From positions 88,050,712 through 88,114,711 of the forward strand of contig NC_077224.1 in NCBI RefSeq assembly GCF_024763615.1: a stretch of DNA of 64,000 nucleotides, in the 5' to 3' direction. Shown in pieces: positions 44,401 through 55,719 of this stretch (positions are counted from its first letter, which is position 1; the number at the start of each line of letters is the position of its first letter). A program made the translations under genes and the position numbers. Origin of the DNA: Phlebotomus papatasi. Taxonomy: Eukaryota > Arthropoda > Insecta > Diptera > Psychodidae. Below the pieces are notes generated by a model. That model worked only from the letters and a program-made list of their open reading frames with translations, did no database searches and was not told the DNA's origin.

Positions 44401-47400
44401 AGTCAAATTCAACAATCAGCAATTTTATAGCAACTTAAAAAATATGTTTGTTAAGTGATAATTGAATTCTAATTTTTTAAAGTAGAAGCTTAATTATTTA
44501 ACGACGTCTGATGACTAAGAATCTGAGTTTTTTCAAGCAATATAGCCTTGTAGAATCAACAGTTACAAACATAAAAAATTATTACTTTGCACTTAGTTTG
44601 CACTGTATTATTGCTTGTTTTGATGTTAGGGAAATCAAACTAAAAAAAACTGAGTTGTGTTTTTTAGAAAAAGAAGATGGAAAAAAATTTTTTTGCACTT
44701 TTCTGGTTAGAATTGTCTTTTAATTTGTTCTTTATACATCATCATCATATTCTTCAATTCGACCAATTATACTATTCTAAATCATTTGTAAGATCTTGAC
44801 AACCACCTCTAAATGAATTTTTAGTTGAATCTAAATCCGTCAAAAATTGTTGACATTATTCGAAACATTCCGAAGATTTTGAGAGTTAATTCTAAGTGCT
44901 TCGAAAAGGCTGACAGTTGATTCTAAGTTCTTCAAAGATTTTGACAGTTGTTTGTAAATGTCTTCGAGAACTTTGACAGTTGATTCTAAATTCTTCGAAA
45001 ACTTTGATAGTTGATACTAACTAGTCCCAAGAGTTTTGATGTTTGTTATGATTTGATACTCTCCATAGATTTTGACAGTAATTGGCTATATGGACCCGAG
45101 TGAGTTCGACAGCCTTACATAAAATAGAAGAAGAAGAAGAAGAAGATTTTAACCAGTTCATTCCAAGTTCTTAAAAGATTTTGACAGTTGATTCTAAGTT
45201 TCGAAAATTTTGGCAGTTCACTCGAAACACTCATTTGAAGATTTTGACAGTTAACTAGAACGACTCTGAAGATTATAGCAAATAACTGAGAATACTCCAT
45301 AGATTTTGACAGTTCATTGTGAAGCACCCCAATTTCTAATTACTACATTTCCAAAGTCCTCAAGATGTTCATAGTTCATTTTAAATTCTTCGAAAACTGT
45401 GAGAGATCATTCGAGATAGTCCGAAAAGATGTAAAATTTTAACAATTGATTCTAAGTTCTTTGAACATTTCAACGGCTAATTCTAAATCTTATAAAATTT
45501 TGACAGTTGATTCGAAAACCACTTCGAAAATTATAACAGTTAGTTAGAAACACTCCATAAATTTTGACGGTTAGTTCTAAGTTCTTCGAAAATTTTGACA
45601 ATTCATTCGAAACACACTCCGAAGATTTTGACAGTTACTTAGAAACGCTCTATAGATTTTGCCAGTTCATTCCAAGTTCTTCAAATATTTTAGCAGTTTG
45701 TTCTGAATTCTTCGAAAATTTTGTCAGTTGATTCGAAAAACATTTCGAAAATTATGACAGTTAGAAACACTCCATAAATTTTGACGGTTGATTCTAAGTT
45801 CTTCAAAAATTTTGACAATTCATTCGAAACATACTCCGAAGATTTTGACAGTTACTTAGAAACGCTTCATAGATTTTGCCAGTTCATTCCAAGTTCTTCA
45901 AAGATTTTAACAGTTCATTGTAAGTATTCTTCGAAAATTTTGACAGTTGATTCGACACTTTGAAGATTTTGACAATTACTTAGAAACGCTCCATAGATTT
46001 TCACAGTTCATTTCAAGTTCTTGAAAGATTTTAACAGTTGATTCTCAATTGTTCGAGAATTTTGACAGTTGATTGGAAAAACACTTCGAAAATTTTGACA
46101 TTTAGAAACACTCCATAAATTTTGACAATTGATTCTTAGTTCTTCGAAAAATTTGCCATCTAATTCAAAATATTCCGAAAATTTTGACAGCTACTTAGAA
46201 ACACTCTATAGATTTTGTCAGTTCATTCCAAGTTCTTCAAAGATTTTTATGATTCTGAATTTTTCGAAAATTTTGACAGTTGATTCGAAGAGCACTTCGA
46301 AGATTTTGACAGGTAGTTAGGAACACTCCATAAATTTTGACGATTGATTTAAAGTTTTTGTAAAATTTTAGGAGTTCATTCTAAATAATTCTAAGATTTT
46401 GACAGTTTCACGTCTAAATTTTTCGAATATTTTCTATAATTTCTTGTTAAAAGTTTTGTTTATAACTTATTACAGCTTAATTACAGCTTCGCGAAAAACA
46501 CTTTTCAAACAAAATTACAACTTTTTTATCGAGGAATAATATTATATTACTTTTTTATAGCTTAACTTGTTTTCAACTCACATGAAGTTTTAATGACAAT
46601 AGGAAAACCTCAGCATTCAAATAATTTGAATGGCGCTGCATATTTATTAAATTTAAATAATCTACTTTTACTATGATCTATGAAAGTAGTTCTATGTCAA
46701 TCTGGTTCTCTGAAAGAGTTTATTTCATTGTTTAAGTCTTGTGAAAAATTCTACAATGACTTCAAAGTTCCAAGGCATTCAGGATTACTTTTTTCTCCCT
46801 GAATCCTTAGGTTCTCTTCTCACAGTTCATCACAGATCGCAATACATACTCGCACATTTTCAACGGCTGCTACGCCGCATTGCTGCTCATCGTAGTTGTT
46901 TTCTTCCTCATCTACGGAGTTGAGGTTTTCTTCAAAGTTCGCGGTGGTTTTGTGTACGATTTTGGTACATTGCCCAGCACCCAAAATGTCAATGCATCGC
47001 AACTGCATCAGTCGCGCTTTGGACTCTTGAGCCAGGCAATCATGTTGATTGTCATTGTGGGCTTTCTCACGTCAGAGACACTCGGTGACTTCTGGAAAAA
47101 GAAGTAAGTACAACAACGTTTTTTTTTTGCCTTTTAATCTAATACCTTCATGTTGTGCACTTGACCTCCAAACAGCTGCCTTTTATAGTTGCACTCGATC
47201 TTGCACTCGGTTGCATTGCGCAAGTGCAATTTGGCTCAGAAGTTGACTTGCATTATTCATTGATGAATCGGAGAGGGAATTAATTAGGTGCAAATTTGTT
47301 AATTTGAATTTTTGAGATAAAATCGTAAAAGAATGGCTTTAAAAACAGGAAAAGCATCTTGATGAGCTCTCTCCACTCCTTCTGGTTCCTTATTTGGAAT

Positions 47401-50400
47401 TTATTAAGGGGGAGATATCTTGTGATAAATTTAATTTTTGAATTTGTTCTCGGGATTTCGAAAAATTATAATTAAAGAAAAATAGTGCTATAAATTGCAA
47501 TGGTTTTCTGATTGAAAAATATCTATGATCAATGCTATAAAATATTTAGCCAAGACACAAACCATATTAATCATTAAGTGATCCGGCTTTCTTAGTTATA
47601 AAGCCTAGGATGGACCCCTAAATTTAACCAAACAATAAGGCTGAAAGTAAATTAACGAAAAACATATCATGAAGTTGCTTTTAAAAAAAAAGAAATATTT
47701 GTGAAAATTTTGGTTGAGACCTGAGGTGCTATAATTCATAAAATGATGATATATTTAAAACACATTGGGTTAAAAATGTTTGGTGAATAAATTAGCAAGT
47801 TTCTTAGTAAAATAAATTAGTTTTATCACTGAATACTTCCAATTCTGGTCAGCAAAATCTGAAAAGTGATAGTAAATCCCTTTAAATTAAAGCAAAAATT
47901 CCAAGGTGGTTCACACCATCTTTCTCTTTCCTGTTCTAAGATTATTTCATTATTTTTGGGCATTAAGGCACTGCAAGCAATTGTCCTATAAAAGACGAGA
48001 TAGCGATAAATTCGCTCTCTGTTCCTCCCCAGCCTCCAAAGTACAATAAAGATATGTAGCAGGCCCAACTTCCAGTTTTTCTCTCGCCGGATATATCAAT
48101 GTTGACCATATTTTATCTCTACTGCTTAATTTTACCAAAAGTCTGTCCAATTTTATGAAGCCATTAACATTTTGCCTATATTGGATTTCCTATAATTTGT
48201 AATTTAACGTTAATTGTTATGAATTATCTGATGAAAGATCAGGCAATCATGAAAGACGATACAAAATGCAGTTTAAATAATTTAAACCTCTTTATGGTGT
48301 AAGATTTTGTTTATTCCCTGGATTCTCTGCATTACCCGAAATACTTTATAGTTATGGCAAGTATTTATGGTTATGTGGTTCGGTGGCTAATCGGCTTATT
48401 TTTTATGTCTCCCACAACGGCTATATTTTATTCATATGAAGTATTTTATGCAGAATATTATTGAATTCAGAAGAACTTAATGAAATTTTATCTTTTACCA
48501 AAACTTTTTCTGAAGTGACGTATAAAGTCAGCCGTTGATAACCTTGCCTTTCAACTAAATTTGCCAGCTTTTATAGTTGGATTTTTTGCAGAGTCTGAAG
48601 CCTATGACTTTTTCTATAGCTCATATCTGATATAAATCACAAGAATTAAAAAAAAAACGGTTTATAAAAAATAATTTTGTCATATGACATTGCCATACTG
48701 CTACAGAATTTTTTTTGGTGTGTGTCTTGGCTAACATAAAAAAAATTCCTATTCTTTTTGTCGTGCTTTTTGACGACTATATAGAAATATTTTGCGAAAT
48801 ATTCGGTAATATTTATTTTATAATGAAATATTTAAAGTTTTTTTTGCACCGCAGATAATTCCCCCTTTGGTTTTTGTACTGCAGAATCGTTCACTGTGTA
48901 TTTCTCATGTTTTATTCTAAATTGTATATTATTATGACGTGCCGTGATCGACAAGTGTTTAGCATCAGTCACCTTAATTCATTGTCAACAGAGCTAAATT
49001 ATTTGCAATTTTCTCACAATGAGAAGGAAAGGCAAAGAAGAAAAAAAAATCAGTTGGACGGATTCATTCTAACAAAAAGTCACGCATTAATCGCCGTTTC
49101 GTGATAAAGGGACACAATTTTCCAAGATTTCTTATCAATTTTTTTTTTGAAATTTCTTTGTGCAACTGATTGGTTAGAGTGCCAGTGTACTCGAGAAATT
49201 GGCATGATATTGTGTTCCGACTGGTGGAGGTTGGGGTGGCACTGTGGTTCCCATGTTGCCTGTGGAACTCCATGGCGCCAGAGCAGCTGTGGATTCTCAA
49301 TCCCAAGAAGCTGCTGAGTCGGCAATTTGAGCCAGTGGCCAGTACATCGCAAAGTGGAACGGCCAAAGCGACTGAAGAGGGGCAACAGTCGTCGTCGTTG
49401 CTGAAGAAGGATTGCTGGATCTGCTATGATCCGGACAAAACTGAGCCTCTCATTCAGCCGTGCAAGTGCACTGGAGACGTGAGTTCGGTGCATCATGAGT
49501 GTCTGAGGCGGTGGCTGGTGGAGAGCTGCTCCAAGTCCGATGATGTTTTACTCAAGTGCAAAGTCTGTGATTCGCCCTACGAAGTCAAGAGGACGAACAA
49601 GTAAGTAAACGAATGTACTTCGATTTTATGACCTTTTTCTTTAAATGCCTCTACACTTTGGGAACAATTTTTGGTAAAAATTGAATTTTTGACAGTATTT
49701 TGACATTTCCGGATGATTTCTAGAGGTCTTCATTCCGAGATTTAAAATAAGCCACGCTCACAAAATTAGTTTTCAATGAGGCTAAAGAGACTCCACCCTT
49801 GAATTTTTAAATCACGCCTCTTAACAGAATAAAATTTTCCGACGACAGTTTAAAATCAATTACCAATAATATCATAGCCAAAGTGAAAAATGATGGTGCT
49901 AGGCTCGTTTTTAAACCCCGCCCACTTATGTGGATCCTCTCAGGCAAAAGCATCTTAATTTTTATCAACTGTCCCGTAAGATTTTTAGATGTAAAAATAT
50001 ATCAACATTTTTTAATGTTAATTTTACACCTTTTTAAGGGTAAAATTTACATGAAAAAGTGTAACTTTAACACCTAATACACCTAAAATGCATAATATTT
50101 ACACCGATTTGGGATCAATACTGCAGGGTAAAATAAACATTTTCGGAATGTTATTTTAACTTCTTCGGATTTCTCTCTCCCTTAAAAACCCTTAAAAAGG
50201 TGTAAAATTAACATTAAAAAATGTTGATATATTTTTACACCAAAAAAGTGTTAAAGTTATGAGGAAAAAAAAGTTAATCGCACCCCCGTCTTTTTCTCAG
50301 TGTACTACGATGTTATGAAAGAAAGGATTTGTAAAACGACAAACTGAATCTTGTTAAAGTTTTGTCAAAAGGCTGTTGTTTTCCAATTTAACAAAATTTT

Positions 50401-53262
50401 CTCACATTTTCTATGAAAAACGATTTTTTTAACAAACCTTTAACAAGCTCTAATTGGCTGCAGATTTAATAAAACTTATTCATACCCTGTGTGGACGATC
50501 ATCTTTTTGACAAACTTTTCTTATTAAAGTGACAAAACTTTTTGTCAAATTAGAAAACAGAATATTTTGTCAATGCTCTGCAAAGATTTGTTAAACGTTT
50601 ACAAAATTTAGGAGATAACAAATGTCCTCGATGTCTTCCATTCACGTAGTTGAAGTTAGCTGAAATCCATCCGAAAAAGGATTTGTGCCTTGGCTCACCC
50701 AAAAGGCGCATGATCCGAAAATTGATGGGTGTCTTGGCAAATGAATAGGCCAGGCCTGAGATAAAATAAAAGCCGAAGTGAATTTGGTAGTGCCAGTTGG
50801 CATTCTTCGAAATGCTGCGATAATTCACGTAGGGAAAACGAGAGGTTTTTAATGTGAAAATTGTTTAATTCCTTAGAGTTAAGTTATTTTCGCAAGAAAA
50901 TCCTTTTAATAATTTAGTTGAATGCAGTTATTTGGGTTAATTGTGAATAACTGTCGAAATTACAACAAAAACATTGGGATGAAATTTTGAGCTGGAAGAC
51001 TCATATTCTTTTGAGCTGTCCCAAAATTCAGGATAGGTTTGAGAAAAACCCTTTTGTACAACACTATTTTGGTTAATAAGGAATGCAAAAGTACATATTA
51101 CATGAAGGGACACGACCTGCTAATAAGGATAAAATAGAGAAGAAAATATTTTGTGGCATTTTAGAGATTTTTTGCATCGGCAGCGCCGCCAGTCGTTTGT
51201 CAAGTGAGTTATTTGCATCTCTATCTTTCTCTCGAGTTGAATTGCGCGCGATTTAGGAACCTTGTGATATGAAATGATATTTTCTTTAAATTTCTTCATA
51301 TTTCCGCAAGATTCAAGTGAAAGGGTGTTTAGTGAACAGCTATCCGTCTTCCGACAAATATATCAATAAGATAATTCATTTTTATGAGAGTTTTTCTTTC
51401 TATGAATCAAAAGAAAATTAAGAAAGAAATACATAATAAAAAATGCACTTATCGTTAAATTTAGGTTCTTTGCGATTCTTATCATTCACAAATTTATAGA
51501 GCTTGAAAAATTCGATGATCTATTTGACAAGCCAAAAAAAAAGACATTCTTACTTCTTGATACTTTCGCAAGGTGGCTGAAGTACAAACTGTTCAAAATT
51601 CGAACAGGATTCGATTTTTTCCGAGGAAAAAGAAACAGAACAGCGATACTTATTGGTCTTGTCCCATTATCTATTCACTCCATAATCGCTGACTCCATAA
51701 TACCAGCCTTTTAGTGTGATATTTGATAAATTTTCCCCATATTGTTCGAAAATTTAGTATGAAAATTCGAAATTGAATTTGAATTCTTCGAATAGCAACG
51801 ACTTTTTGTGCAAATGCATTTCCACTTACCTTTTATCCAAGACACTATTGGACAAACAAAATCTACTTGTGTTTACACCCATCGGGCTCAAACAGAAGTA
51901 GATTTTGATTCTCCAATAGTGCCTTGGATGAAAGGTAAATGGAAGTCTATTTGCACAAAAAGTCGTTGAAGTTCGAAGAATTCAAATCCAATTTTGAATT
52001 TTCACACTACACTTTCGAACAAGGTGAGGAAAAATTTATCAAACATCACACTAAAAATCTACAAAAGAGTTACTCAGTGAATATGGAGTGACTAAATACT
52101 GGGGCAAGAACAGTAAGCGTTGTTGTTCTATTTTTTCCACACAACAATGTGAAGACCGTCACATTTTGACACTTGAGCACTTCGAAATTAGAACAGGATG
52201 TAACTTTCGACACCTTGCGAAAGTATAAAGAAGTAAGAAAGTCTCTTTTGAGCCCGATCACAAGTAGATTTTGATTCTCCAATAGTGTCTTGGATGAAAG
52301 GTAAATGGAACTCTATTTGCACAAAAAGTCGTTGAAGTTCGAATAATTCAAATTCAATTTCGAATTTCCTTACTAAATTTTCGAACAAGCTGGGGAAAAT
52401 TTCTCAAATATCACACTAAAAAGCTGACAAAAGAGTTACTCAGTGATTATGGAGTGATTAAATAATCGAACAAGAACAGTAAGCGTCGTTTTTCTGTTTT
52501 TTCCCTCACAACAATGTGAAGACCGTCACATTTTGACACTTGAGCACTTCGAAATTCGAACAGGATATAACTTTCGCCACCTTGCGAAAGTATTAAGAAG
52601 TAAGAAAGTCTCTTTTTTTGATCTTCAAATAGATTTTCGAATTTTTCAAGATCTACTTCTGTACGCAAAGATCGGGTTTCTTTTTCATTAAAAAAAATAA
52701 CGGAAAGGCCTATTCATTAGCCAAAACATACACCATTTTCGGGTCATGCGTCTTTTAAACTAGCCAAGACACACACCTTTTTCGGGTGGATTTTAGCTAA
52801 CTTCAATTACTTTTGTCAATTTTTTGCAAATTTTCACAAACTTACTAGCTTGACTAGTTCCAGAGAACTTTTGGCTCTTTAAAGTCCTTCTAACTTTTTT
52901 CAATGCCGACTTGAGGCGGCTATCTGAGGCAATTCCTTATCTGGGATGTTTAATATTGCAGACTGGACTGGGAGAAGGGCTTTACGGTGCAGCACTGGGC
53001 TAAGACGGTGATCCTGGTGACTCTGATGTGCATCACTGGGGCAAGTGCTTGGGTGATAATCCAATTGTACGTGGATCCGATCGTCCGGGTCCTCACGGCA
53101 GGCTTTGCCGTGATCATTGGGTACATTTGCGTCAAGTTGCTGGGCGAAAATACACTGACGGCCTACCAAAGGGCCAAAGTCAGTTCCATCAACATCGTTC
53201 CCAGTGAATCTGACGTCACGGAGAAACTCAACACAATCTGCCAAGATGTTACGTGCAACTGA
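38444..53262 (+). CDS. EGF-like / multi-pass membrane / RING-CH protein, predicted E3 ubiquitin ligase; 5' end unresolved
   Basis: Exons: ~38444-38616, 40482-40669, 42890-43093, 46826-47103, 49178-49600 and 52962-53262 (stop TGA). All shown introns are GT-AG and phase-consistent; from ATG 38445 the product is 521 residues. Residues 11-48 hold six Cys with CSGRGDC and CLC, a tenascin-type EGF module. Hydrophobic segments follow at about 59-80, 99-117, 130-155, 170-187, 200-225, 258-278 and 291-310. The RING-CH finger is C360, C363, C376, C378, H386, C389, C408, C411 (C4HC3 with VHHECLRRW), as in MARCH ligases, followed by two more hydrophobic segments (about 433-475). Seven passes put EGF outside and RING in the cytosol. 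A signal-peptide exon may lie upstream: TGA at 38427 closes the frame and the first acceptor is weak. I do not recall a named ortholog with certainty. Confidence 0.85.
38740..40240. other. RING-CH gene intron 1 with many TAACCT/AGGTTA words
   Basis: The intron (38617-40481) contains no recognised element but many scattered ATAACCTCAAA and GAGGTTA words, some forming imperfect palindromes (for example near 39515-39535 and 39843-39865). Similar words occur in the intergenic regions at 7.9, 10.1-10.5 and 13.9-14.1 kb. Confidence 0.5.
41165..42050. repeat. Recurring CCACGCCC / GGGCGTGG motifs in RING-CH intron 2
   Basis: About eight copies of CCACGCCCATT, GTCACGCC or their complements occur in under 1 kb: near 41172, 41299, 41321, 41433, 41570, 41720, 41882 and 42030. 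The outermost pair (TTTTAGACCACGCCC at left, GGGCGTGGCCTAAAA at right) is inverted, suggesting an old amplified foldback element. Similar words recur at 49753-49925 in intron 5. Confidence 0.55.
43430..43760. repeat. ACTATTATAGT palindrome repeats in RING-CH intron 3
   Basis: The near-palindrome CACTATTATAGT occurs at least five times (about 43433, 43549, 43618, 43698 and 43737) with AATTTTTCA/TGAAAAATT words between. It may be the degenerate remains of a foldback element. Confidence 0.55.
44800..46440. repeat. 1.6-kb satellite in RING-CH intron 3
   Basis: Degenerate units of about 30-45 bp built on GATTTTGACAGTT, GATTCTAAGTTCTTCGAAAA and AGAAACACTCCATA repeat across the interval. Recurrence of the ACTCCATAAATTTTGAC and CTCTATAGATTTTG variants at about 210-230 bp suggests a higher-order unit. 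A GAA microsatellite sits at 45126-45146. Open frames inside (45781-45963 and 46129-46320) are repeat translations, not genes. Confidence 0.85.
49983..50304. mobile_element. Two CACTGAGA-type MITEs fused head-to-head
   Basis: The first part (about 49983-50178) runs in the plus sense to GGATTTCTCTC. The second (about 50185-50304) runs in the opposite sense and ends TTTTTCTCAGTG. The shared GTTGATATATTTTTACACC and GGTGTAAAATTAACATTAAA blocks appear in both orientations. It lies in RING-CH intron 5. Confidence 0.7.
50636..52816. repeat. Inverted pair of ~115-bp repeats enclosing 1.9 kb, RING-CH intron 5
   Basis: The left copy (about 50636-50755: GTTGAAGTTAGCTGAAATCC, TTGGCTCACCCAAAAGGCGC) is the reverse complement of the right copy (about 52707-52816: GGCCTATTCATTAGCC, GGTGGATTTTAGCTAACTTC). 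They may be the ends of one element about 2.2 kb long. The GTGTCTTGGCTA word also occurs near 48725 and in the MITE at 53960. Confidence 0.55.
51690..52620. repeat. Inverted plus direct ~350-bp repeats in RING-CH intron 5
   Basis: Two direct copies (about 51895-52225 and 52265-52600) share AGATTTTGATTCTCCAATAG, TTGCACAAAAAGTCGTTGAA and CACTTGAGCACTTCGAAATT plus GTCACATTTTGACACTTG. A third copy (about 51690-51870) is inverted, with CGACTTTTTGTGCAAATGCA and AAGACACTATTGGACAAAC. They carry several TTCGAA words. Frames across them are not conserved as protein. Confidence 0.75.
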
Positions 53263-54545
53263 GCACGTGGGCGGGGACTGATTAATTTTATCGCAGTGAT
53301 TGAAGGAGAAAAAGGAGGAGGAGGAGGAAGAGGAGATGCCAAGAGGAGTCAATTAGGTAACATGATTTTATCTTTTTTTTATTTTTAAATATTTTTCCTA
53401 GTTTATTTCTTTTTTTTTAATCTTTTTTTTAATGAAATAAAGTTTGATGTGAAGAAATTTTCTCACAGAGAAAATAAAAAGCAAACACAACGGGAAAAAA
53501 ACCTGAGAAAAAAATGCATGAAAGAATGAATTTTTATGATATGTACAAATTTAGTTTTTTCTCCCAGAAAACAAAAATTAAATGAAAGATATTTCTAGGG
53601 AGAAATTGCATTGGAGTAATTTAGAAAAAAAGAGGGTGTGATGAGTAATATAATTTAAAAAAAAAAAAACAGATTAAGACATTAAGATTTTTCGACGGTA
53701 GAATTTGAAATATTACTGAGAATAATTCAATATTGGACGAAAAATTAGGAATAAATGAAAATTAGTTGAGAATAATTGAGTAGAACAATTGGCCAATATT
53801 ATTAATTATTCCATCCTCTTCTCTAAGAGAACTAATAGAAAAAAAAGAAAGAGACAATTAAACTATTTTTAATCTCTTGTGTGCGCAAAAATATAAAAAA
53901 AATGAAAGAAAAATGTTTAGGATTAAGCAAATGAAAAATGCATGAAGAATCTGAAGTTAGTTGAACGCTGCTGGTGCGAAGGTTTGTGTCCTGGCTAACT
54001 AAGGGCCTATTCGGCCACGAATGGTTTGTGTTTGGGCTTGAAAAGGCCTTTTGCACTCTTCTGCTTAGTATTTTAAAGATTTACTCCATATCTGTAGATT
54101 TTTTTCCCAGTGAAAGCAGAAAAAAGGCCTATTGAAGCCAAGCCAGGACGCAAACCATCGTCCAGCCAACGTTCGTCCGGCTTCAGTAAAAAAAAAAGTA
54201 ATAAAAATAATTACTCGAAGAAATATTATAAAGATGCATGAGAGAAGAATATTATTGCTTCCATTTGGACATTTTCGCAATAAGGCAAAGAATAAACCCT
54301 CTGAGAAAAAAAAATATTCCTCTTATTTTAGACTCTTTTAGATTTATTTATAACTATTTTTTACATTTATTTTATTGTCTGTATAAAAGAAAAGAAAAGA
54401 ATCGTACCCGCTGATTTTCCAAAGTTTTTCTTCTGGAATTCTTTCTTCTTGAGCCAGGGAAAAAAATTACGATGAAGACGAAAGCTCCCCCTTCTTTTCA
54501 AAGAAAAAAAAAGAAATAATAATAAATAAATAAAGCACAGTAATT
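53263..54545 (+). other. Likely 3' UTR and flank of the RING-CH gene
   Basis: After the stop, a purine-rich GGAGGAGG run (about 53310-53335) is followed by an AT-rich stretch. AATAAA at 53436-53441 is the first canonical polyadenylation signal; others include the AATAAATAAATAAAG run around 54520-54536. Which one is used cannot be told from sequence. Confidence 0.5.
53960..54180. mobile_element. Foldback MITE with GTTTGTGTCCTGGCT arms
   Basis: The left arm CGCTGGTGCGAAGGTTTGTG, then TCCTGGCTAACTAAGGGCC, pairs with a right arm GGCCTATTGAAGCCAAGCC and AGGACGCAAACCATCGTCCA. It is non-coding and about 220 bp. Confidence 0.65.
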
Positions 54546-54896
54546 TATTTGAAGAATTAAAAAAAAGTGACAGTAGAGAAGGAAATATTAAAAGAATGAT
54601 AATGAATTCTTTGAGTTGTGATTTTTTTTCGTTGAATTTTTAATGATTTTTTTGCTCTTAAATTGTATTTTTCTGTGAAATGACGAGTCACAAAATTTGT
54701 GAGTTCTTCATTGAGCGTGATGGAGAATTCGTATGAGAGATAAAAATATATATAAAAATTTTTTGTGTGGTTAATGTACTCTTAATCAAATGTACATGAA
54801 ATGTTTTATTAAAAAAGAATGAGTAAAATAGGAGAATTCCGTCTTTTATTGCCCAATTGCGACGGTGAAAAATGAGATTTGTCCGGACTCATTGAC

Positions 54897-55512
54897 TCAT
54901 TTTAGCTGTTCCCATGTGCTCCTGCATTATCGACTTGTCTTTGTGATGGTTCCTGTCACGACTGTTTTCTCCAGTCCTCGGAGTGTTTCTAAAACCTTTA
55001 AATAATCGTGACAGGAACCATTACAAAGAAAAATTGATTATGTAAAAACACCTGAGAACAGTCACGGACTGAAAAAAATAATCATTTTTCAGTACTTTAC
55101 TGTTCTCAAGTGTTTGTGCATTATCGACTTTTCTTTGCGATGGTTCCTGTCTCGATTGTTTTCTCTAGTCCCGGTCGTTGTCCAAAGCCAGGAAATAATC
55201 GTGACAGGAACCAATACAAAGAAAAATTGATTATCTAGAAACACCTGAGAACAGTCACTGACTAAAAGAGAATGTTCATTTTTCAGTACTTTACTGTTCT
55301 CAAGTGCTTCTATATTATCGACTTTTCTTTTGCATCGGTTCCTGTCTCGATTGTATTCACTAGTCTTAGCCTTGTTCTAAAATCTCCAAACAGTCGTGAC
55401 AGGAACCAACACAAAGAAAAGTCAATTACGCAGAGGCAGATGAGAACAGTCATGTACTAAAAACAATGTTTAGGAGAAACAATTCCCTTTTTCATTGGAA
55501 TAACTCTATCAT
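54897..55512. repeat. Tandem triplication of the palindromic TTTAGTACATG module
   Basis: Three hairpin modules of about 180-195 bp follow one another (about 54897-55075, 55090-55268 and 55285-55465). Each has CATTATCGACTT or its variant TATTATCGACTT followed by GGTTCCTGTC, then the complementary GACAGGAACCA and GAGAACAGTCA. A TTCATTGGAATAACT end at about 55492 matches the outer terminus of copies 3 and 4, so the array appears to be one element with an amplified core. Confidence 0.8.
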
Positions 55513-55719
55513 TACATCACTTCAGTTCTGAAACTGCCTCTTGGAATAACAAACTATTCCTATCTGAAAATTCAGGGAAGTGTCCAGCTAAAGAACAAGA
55601 TATCATTTCCAATTTACACCAAAAAAATCTCATGATCATTAAATTTCTATTAGTTATACTTGATTTAGCTCTCATAGTGATGGTATTATATTTCAATGAA
55701 AAATGAAAAGAGAAATATT

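Noticed and set aside
45126..45146. GAA microsatellite as a feature of interest
   Set aside because: It is a short ordinary microsatellite with no sign of expansion beyond about seven units.
45781..46320. Ser/Lys/Asp-rich frames in RING-CH intron 3
   Set aside because: They arise from satellite units and have no independent coding evidence.
49064..49496. Minus-strand frames opposite the RING-CH exon
   Set aside because: They are shadows of the sense frame, which carries a complete C4HC3 motif and correct splice phases.
52900..53352. 150-codon minus-strand frame over the last RING-CH exon
   Set aside because: It is antisense to the coding exon, low-complexity Ser at its N-terminus comes from the GGA-rich 3' UTR, and no domain is recognised.
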